A stretch of DNA of 9,282 bases from an uncultured bacterium (GTDB lineage: Bacteria > Actinomycetota > Coriobacteriia > Coriobacteriales > Coriobacteriaceae): positions 1 to 9,282 of the forward strand of contig CAJMPE010000071.1 in NCBI GenBank assembly GCA_905215275.1, read 5' to 3'. The position numbers and the translations under genes are program-made. The stretch's first letter is position 1. The number at the start of each line of letters is the position of its first letter. The notes beneath the pieces are model-generated. The model made no database searches and was not told the DNA's origin. It was given only the letters and a program-made list of their open reading frames with translations. Positions 5,751 to 9,282 of this stretch are shown here, piece by piece.

Positions 5751-5849
5751 ATGGGTATGCACACGACAAAGGTTGCAGTGGGCGAGGGCAAGTTTGCGCC
5801 CGAGGAGGCCCTCGAGGCCCCCTCCATTCGCGCTGCCCTCGCGATGTGA
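5751..5849 (+). pseudogene. Short ORF, probably the 5' stump of an interrupted gene
   Basis: An open frame of 32 residues, MGMHTTKVAVGEGKFAPEEA followed by LEAPSIRAALAM, starts at ATG 5751 behind AGGAG (5741-5745, 5-nt spacing) and a recognisable promoter at 5670-5698. The composition is protein-like and G/C-rich at third positions like the backbone genes. Its TGA (5847-5849) lies inside the left arm of palindromic repeat copy 3, so the last codons come from the repeat. Good start signals, an abrupt end at the repeat and no continuation suggest the rest of the gene was lost when the repeat/ATPase module arrived. I see no matching 3' remnant after the ATPase gene. I do not recognise the family. 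A genuine 32-residue small protein is the alternative. Confidence 0.45.
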
Positions 5850-5874
5850 CAAAGGGGCAGTCCGTTTGTCACAT
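5844..5874. repeat. Palindromic intergenic repeat, copy 3
   Basis: Arms atgtgacaaaggg (5844-5856) and ccgtttgtcacat (5862-5874) pair over 13 bp with one mismatch, around gcagt. The variable middle pair is A:T here. It supplies the stop codon of the preceding short ORF and lies 113 bases before the second ATPase gene. Confidence 0.8.
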
Positions 5875-5880
5875 TCCATG

Positions 5881-5956
5881 CCTTAGAAACCTGCAAATTC
5901 TGCAAGTTTCTAAGGTAACATCTTATGAACTTGCAAAAAATGCAAGTTTATAAGAT
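5881..5956 (+). promoter_or_regulatory. Two tandem palindromic operator-like sites upstream of the second ATPase gene
   Basis: Site 1 (5881-5915): ccttagaaac and gtttctaagg, a perfect 10-bp inverted repeat around ctgcaaattctgcaa. Site 2 (5920-5956): atcttatgaacttgca and tgcaagtttataagat, a 16-bp inverted repeat with one mismatch and a 5-base spacer. Each has half-sites of the form TGCAAGTTT(C/A)TAAG, and the centres are 40 bp apart. A TATAAG hexamer (5949-5954) sits inside the second site, so a bound protein would block a promoter there. The sites end 32 bases before the start codon. This suggests repression by a dimeric DNA-binding protein, possibly autoregulation; the regulator is not identified. 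Confidence 0.6.
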
Positions 5957-5987
5957 CTCATGTCTGGTCGGGCGCTAGGGAGACTCT

Positions 5988-7304
5988 ATGGATATCGTTC
6001 GCCGAAGCCGTTATCTTGATCGACTCATTGCTTTTCAGGATACCGACCTCATCAAAATCGTGACGGGCATACGCCGTTGTGGCAAATCAACGTTATTGGA
6101 CATGATGAGGGACTATCTGGCGCAACAGGGGGTGCCAGCCGAGCGTTTGCTGACCTTTAAGATGGAATCTCTAGAGTACGCGGGAATTACGGATTATCTG
6201 ACGTTTTATCGTATGGTTCGGGAGCGCATCGACGGCATCGATCATCCCTACCTGTTCTTTGACGAGCTCCAGAATGTCGAAGGTTGGGAAAAGGCGGTCA
6301 ACTCGCTCCGAGTGGATTTGCCGTGCGATATCTATGTCACGGGCTCCAATGCCTTTTTGCTATCGAGCGAGCTCGCAACGCTTATCTCGGGCCGATATGT
6401 CGAGGTCAAGATGCAGCCTCTCACGTTTAGCGAATATCTTGATTTTCGCTCGATTGATGCGGTCGCCGCTGAAGGGCTTGGTGAGAGGGTCGAGCTCGTT
6501 TCCAAGACGGGCAATCGCCTTAATTCAAATACCGTGCTTGAGCAGTACATAACCTATGGCGGCATGCCGTTTCTGGCCCATGATGAGCCGAGACGTGAGC
6601 TGTGTCGCGACTATATCCGTAGCCTCTACCAGACGATCGTCGCGCGCGATATCCTGTCGCGTGCGACGCGTAGGGGTCGCGGAGCTATCACCAAGCGCGA
6701 TGTTCTCGAGCGGCTCTGTGCGTATCTGGCAGACAACATCTCCAACCAAACCTCGGTCAACAAAATCGTAGGGACGCTCAACGAATCGGCGGGCGGTAAG
6801 ACCAACGCATCGACGGTGTCGGCATATATTGACGCTTTGGAAGAGACGTACCTGTTTACCAAAGTAAAAAGGTATGACATCAAGGGGCGGGAGCTCCTTA
6901 AGACAGGCGGTAAATATTACATAGCTGATACGGGAATTCGCAGCTATCTTGACGGATATAGAGGTAGCGATGGCGGAAGGATGCTCGAGAACGTTATCTA
7001 CAACCAGCTTGTATTTGAAGGATACGAAGTGTTTTGCGGCCATCTGCGTGCGGGGGAAATCGACTTTGTCGCAATCGGCGAGGGATCGGACCGCAAATAT
7101 ATCCAGGTTACCGAACGGATCGATGCCGAGGCGACAAGAGAACGCGAGCTGCGACCGCTCAAGCTAAGCACGCTAGAAAAAATTCCTGATTCGTATGAGA
7201 AGATCCTGATTGTCAGGGATGGCGACCATCCAACGGACATCGATGGCATCAGAATCGTGGGGGCAGTCGACTTCTTGTTGAGAAATAAGATTACCCGCGG
7301 CTAA
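5988..7304 (+). CDS. AAA_14/DUF4143-type ATPase with degenerate nuclease-like site
   Basis: The product is 438 residues from ATG 5988, with AGGGAG at 5977-5982 and 5-nt spacing. The ATPase part shows Walker A GIRRCGKST (27-35, Lys33), Walker B YLFFDELQ (88-95), sensor-like YVTGSNAFLLSSEL (116-129) and SGRYVEVKMQPLTFSEYLDF (134-153), a hallmark of the AAA_14 family. TYGGMPFL (189-196) and the middle helical region VLERLCAYLADN follow. The C-terminal DUF4143 region has KTGGKYYIADTGIRSYL (306-320), MLENVIYNQL (332-341, Glu334), GEIDFVA (356-362, Asp359) and then KYIQVTER (370-377), where an active nuclease would have ExK. Gln373 and Thr375 replace both catalytic residues, so nuclease activity is unlikely. 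No membrane segments are visible. It is only distantly similar to the ATPase at 2110-3471, so the two are not a recent duplication. The biological role of the family is not established. Confidence 0.92.
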   Translation: MDIVRRSRYLDRLIAFQDTDLIKIVTGIRRCGKSTLLDMMRDYLAQQGVPAERLLTFKMESLEYAGITDYLTFYRMVRERIDGIDHPYLFFDELQNVEGWEKAVNSLRVDLPCDIYVTGSNAFLLSSELATLISGRYVEVKMQPLTFSEYLDFRSIDAVAAEGLGERVELVSKTGNRLNSNTVLEQYITYGGMPFLAHDEPRRELCRDYIRSLYQTIVARDILSRATRRGRGAITKRDVLERLCAYLADNISNQTSVNKIVGTLNESAGGKTNASTVSAYIDALEETYLFTKVKRYDIKGRELLKTGGKYYIADTGIRSYLDGYRGSDGGRMLENVIYNQLVFEGYEVFCGHLRAGEIDFVAIGEGSDRKYIQVTERIDAEATRERELRPLKLSTLEKIPDSYEKILIVRDGDHPTDIDGIRIVGAVDFLLRNKITRG

Positions 7305-7324
7305 ACGCAAATAGATCCGTTTCG

Positions 7325-7354
7325 ATGCGACAAAGGAGCAGTCCTTTTTCGCGT
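7325..7354. repeat. Palindromic intergenic repeat, copy 4 (degenerate)
   Basis: Arms atgcgacaaagga (7325-7337) and tcctttttcgcgt (7342-7354) around gcag pair over 13 bp with two mismatches (one a possible G-U). Arm and loop sequence clearly relate it to copies 1-3. It begins 20 bases after the second ATPase stop. Confidence 0.7.
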
Positions 7355-7430
7355 TCCGTGCGAGCCCTCGTGCCGTCTGGGGGTATAAGGCTAGCAAGTG
7401 TTTATTTGCGAGGCCTAAGGGGCGCCCCGT

Positions 7431-8288
7431 ATGGATATCGATAACTTTGAATGGTGGTATAGCGAGGGCGAGGCTCCGGACGAGGAGTGGGACGAGCCCG
7501 CGCCGCGTGACGTGTCGAGCGACGAGGACGAGACCGGCAACGATGCCGCTGTCGAGCCTGATGCCGCCGAACCCCTAACCTTTGAACAGGCTTGGGCCCA
7601 GGCCGAGGCCGACGAGGCAAAGGCCGATGCCACGGCCACGCTCGGTGAGCCGGCGGACATGTCCATCTCGCCGGCCAAGACCCCGCAGCCGCGCCATAAC
7701 ATCGACCCCGGCAGCACGGCATCCTTCAGCATCCTCGACGTGCCCGCGCAAGGTGCCCAGGCACCCGCGCCCACGCATCGCCCCAACCTAGCTCGCGAGG
7801 AAGACGCAGGCCGCCGTTCTCCACTCGGCCCCATCCTCATCGCCTTCATGGCCGGCGTCATCGCTTGCTCGGCGATCGGAAATGTCTGGAGCCATGTGGA
7901 GCAACAGCGCAAAGATGCCGCCAAGGTCGAGATGTCTGTCGAACAATCGCTCAGCCGCACGCGCTCGGTGCATGTGTCGGTCGAGGTCAAGGACGGCGCG
8001 ACGTGGGACACCGCCCGCGGCGATAGTCAGATGCTCATCCACATCGTGGGCCGCACGCTCAGGGGGCAGGCGATTGACGAGTATCAATATGTCAACTCCG
8101 CTGGCGACGGCATCGAACTCAAGCCCGGCGACTACGAGCTCACGGTCGACGAGCCGCCCGTCGCCACCGATGGCACGCGCTTCCGCGCCTCAAAGCGCAT
8201 GGTTCCCGTGAGCTTTAACTCGCAGGCGCCCGATACGGTCGACAGCACGCCGCAGGGCGGATTCGACCTTTACGCAATCGCTCAATAA
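7431..8288 (+). CDS. Single-pass membrane protein of unknown function
   Basis: I do not recognise a family for this 285-residue protein. ATG 7431 has AAGGGG at 7417-7422 with 8-nt spacing. Residues 1-128 are acidic and low in complexity (EGEAPDEEWDEP, SSDEDETGND, then Ala/Glu repeats and Pro-rich stretches), probably disordered and cytoplasmic. A single hydrophobic helix, PLGPILIAFMAGVIACSAIG (131-150), follows the basic residues GRR (127-129), so the C-terminus should face outside by the positive-inside rule. Residues 151-285 hold a short helix (VEQQRKDAAKVEMSVEQSL) and a beta-rich region: SVHVSVEVKDG, MLIHIVGRTLRGQ, GIELKPGDYELTVDEPP. The G-x-LkPGdYeLtV pattern resembles carboxypeptidase-regulatory-like beta-sandwich domains, but this is only a shape match. 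A possible -10, TATAAG, lies at 7384-7389. Confidence 0.8.
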   Translation: MDIDNFEWWYSEGEAPDEEWDEPAPRDVSSDEDETGNDAAVEPDAAEPLTFEQAWAQAEADEAKADATATLGEPADMSISPAKTPQPRHNIDPGSTASFSILDVPAQGAQAPAPTHRPNLAREEDAGRRSPLGPILIAFMAGVIACSAIGNVWSHVEQQRKDAAKVEMSVEQSLSRTRSVHVSVEVKDGATWDTARGDSQMLIHIVGRTLRGQAIDEYQYVNSAGDGIELKPGDYELTVDEPPVATDGTRFRASKRMVPVSFNSQAPDTVDSTPQGGFDLYAIAQ

Positions 8289-8324
8289 CTGCGCCTGCCG
8301 CTTCTCCTTGCCGCCAAGAGTGGC

Positions 8325-8347
8325 ACAATAGCCCTCGACACTATTGT
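8325..8347. promoter_or_regulatory. Inverted repeat in the leader of the aldose epimerase gene
   Basis: Bases acaatag (8325-8331) and ctattgt (8341-8347) are exact 7-bp reverse complements around ccctcgaca, ending 8 bases before the ribosome binding site. It could be an operator or a leader hairpin. Upstream, TTGCCG at 8308-8313 has no good -10 partner. There is no U-run, so it is probably not a terminator for the preceding gene. Confidence 0.3.
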
Positions 8348-8367
8348 TTACTTTTGGAGGAAGTAGC

Positions 8368-9261
8368 ATGTCCACCGTCACCACTATCAAGCGCGGCGGC
8401 CTCACCGCGGCCATCGATTCCATGGGAGCCCAGCTCACGAGCCTTGCCCTCGACGGCAACGAGTATCTGTGGCAGGGCGACCCGGCCTTTTGGGGCAAGC
8501 ATGCGCCCATTCTGTTCCCCATCGTGGGCTCACTGCGCAACAACACGGCGACGTCTGCGGCTGGCACCTGCGAGATGCCGCGCCACGGACTCGCGCGCAT
8601 CGTCGAGCACAAGCTGGTCGAGGTCTCGGAGGACGGCTCCTCGGTAACTTACGAGATCACCGATACGCCCGAGTCGCTCAAGGCTTTCCCCTTCCACTTT
8701 AAGCTCAACATGACCTATGCCCTGACTGGTGATGCCACGCTTACCCAGACCTTTGCCGTCACCAACACCGGCGATGTAGAACTGCCGTTCTCGGTGGGCG
8801 GTCACCCTGCATTTAACGTGCCCGCTCCCGGTGCCGAGGACGAGGCATTCGAGGATTACGAGCTGGCATTTACCGAGGCTTGGACCAACGAGGCCCCCAT
8901 CATCACGCCCGATGGCCTCATGACGTTCGAGGACAGCTACAAGGCTCCCGATAACTCGGACGTGCTGCCCATCACGCACCGCAGCTTCGATAACGATGCC
9001 ATCATGTTCACCGATACCCCGGGCTCCACGCTCACGCTGCGCGGTCGCAAGTCGGGCCATGGCGTCAAGATCGACTTTGAGGGCTTTAAGTACATCGGCG
9101 TGTGGTCTGCCGCCAACGACGCCCCGTTTGTGGCGCTCGAGCCCTGGACCGGTCACACCACCATGGACACCGAGGACGACGTCTTTGAGCACAAGGTCAA
9201 CACCATCACGCTGGCGCCGGGCGAGACGGACGTCCGCAGCTTTAGCGTCACTTTGCTCTAG
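8368..9261 (+). CDS. Aldose 1-epimerase family protein (LacX-like)
   Basis: The 297-residue protein belongs to the aldose 1-epimerase (galactose mutarotase) fold and is closest in layout to the LacX-like group, which interconverts alpha and beta anomers of sugars or sugar phosphates in the cytosol. Visible motifs are EYLWQGDPAFWGKHAPILFP (32-51), the typical N-terminal W...W...P.LFP block; CEMPRHGLAR (68-77) with conserved Arg72/His73; SVGGHPAFN (142-150) with catalytic-type His146; and ALEPWTGHTT (256-265) with Glu258 in the place of the mutarotase general base. The start at ATG 8368 is set by GGAGG (8356-8360) with 7-nt spacing; an in-frame TTG at 8344 lies upstream of that site and is rejected. 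Length is normal. No neighbouring sugar-utilisation gene is in the window, so the physiological sugar is unknown. Confidence 0.9.
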   Translation: MSTVTTIKRGGLTAAIDSMGAQLTSLALDGNEYLWQGDPAFWGKHAPILFPIVGSLRNNTATSAAGTCEMPRHGLARIVEHKLVEVSEDGSSVTYEITDTPESLKAFPFHFKLNMTYALTGDATLTQTFAVTNTGDVELPFSVGGHPAFNVPAPGAEDEAFEDYELAFTEAWTNEAPIITPDGLMTFEDSYKAPDNSDVLPITHRSFDNDAIMFTDTPGSTLTLRGRKSGHGVKIDFEGFKYIGVWSAANDAPFVALEPWTGHTTMDTEDDVFEHKVNTITLAPGETDVRSFSVTLL

Positions 9262-9282
9262 AGGTTCCGCCGTTCTGACGAA

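Noticed and set aside
1936..7354. The four palindromes as ordinary rho-independent terminators
   Set aside because: None is followed by a U-run on either strand, and copy 3 lies before a gene and not after a complete one. A partial role in 3'-end formation cannot be excluded.
8344..8367. In-frame TTG start for the aldose epimerase
   Set aside because: It lies upstream of the strong GGAGG site, which is correctly spaced only for ATG 8368.

Overview
The window looks like chromosome from a high-GC actinobacterium of the Coriobacteriia, most probably Collinsella or a close relative. This is inferred from the strong G/C preference at third codon positions, the mix of gut-anaerobe metabolic genes, Actinobacteria-style promoters (one apparently leaderless) and a short palindromic intergenic repeat of a kind I associate with that class. 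No 16S or other marker gene is present, so the genus call is only an inference.

Layout, left to right. (1) Bases 1-440 hold the 3' end of an IS110-family transposase gene and the right end of that element. (2) Bases 447-598 are a 152-bp MITE-like element with perfect 28-bp inverted ends. (3) Bases 781-1927 are a two-gene operon: a pyridoxamine kinase-like PfkB/ribokinase-fold enzyme, and an overlapping small cysteine-rich protein resembling family TIGR04076. (4) Bases 1936-3514 are an ATPase gene of the AAA_14/DUF4143 type. It is preceded by a 33-bp-period operator-like repeat and bracketed by two copies of a palindromic repeat. (5) Bases 3580-4026 (minus) encode a low-molecular-weight protein tyrosine phosphatase. 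It is separated by a palindrome-bearing gap from an MFS exporter at 4335-5603 (minus). (6) Bases 5670-5849 are a short ORF with its own promoter and ribosome binding site that ends inside a palindromic repeat. It looks like the 5' stump of a broken gene. (7) Bases 5844-7354 are a second, divergent DUF4143-type ATPase gene with paired palindromic operators, again bracketed by two copies of the same palindrome. (8) Bases 7431-8288 encode a single-pass membrane protein of unknown function. (9) Bases 8368-9261 encode an aldose 1-epimerase (LacX-like) protein.

The metabolic genes look like ordinary chromosomal backbone, and their functions do not obviously connect. The accessory signal is the pair of DUF4143 ATPase genes. 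Each is a self-contained module: palindrome, iterated operator-like sites, ATPase gene, palindrome. One of the two appears to have replaced the body of another gene. The two proteins keep Walker motifs but differ at the C-terminal nuclease-like site: the first keeps E...D...ExK and the second has lost the ExK. A third operator-like palindrome pair with the same 33-bp spacing lies in the 4027-4334 gap with no ATPase beside it. The most interesting hypothesis for this window is therefore a family of palindrome-bounded, probably self-regulated ATPase cassettes that move between intergenic sites. The sequence supports the arrangement. Mobility and self-regulation are inference.
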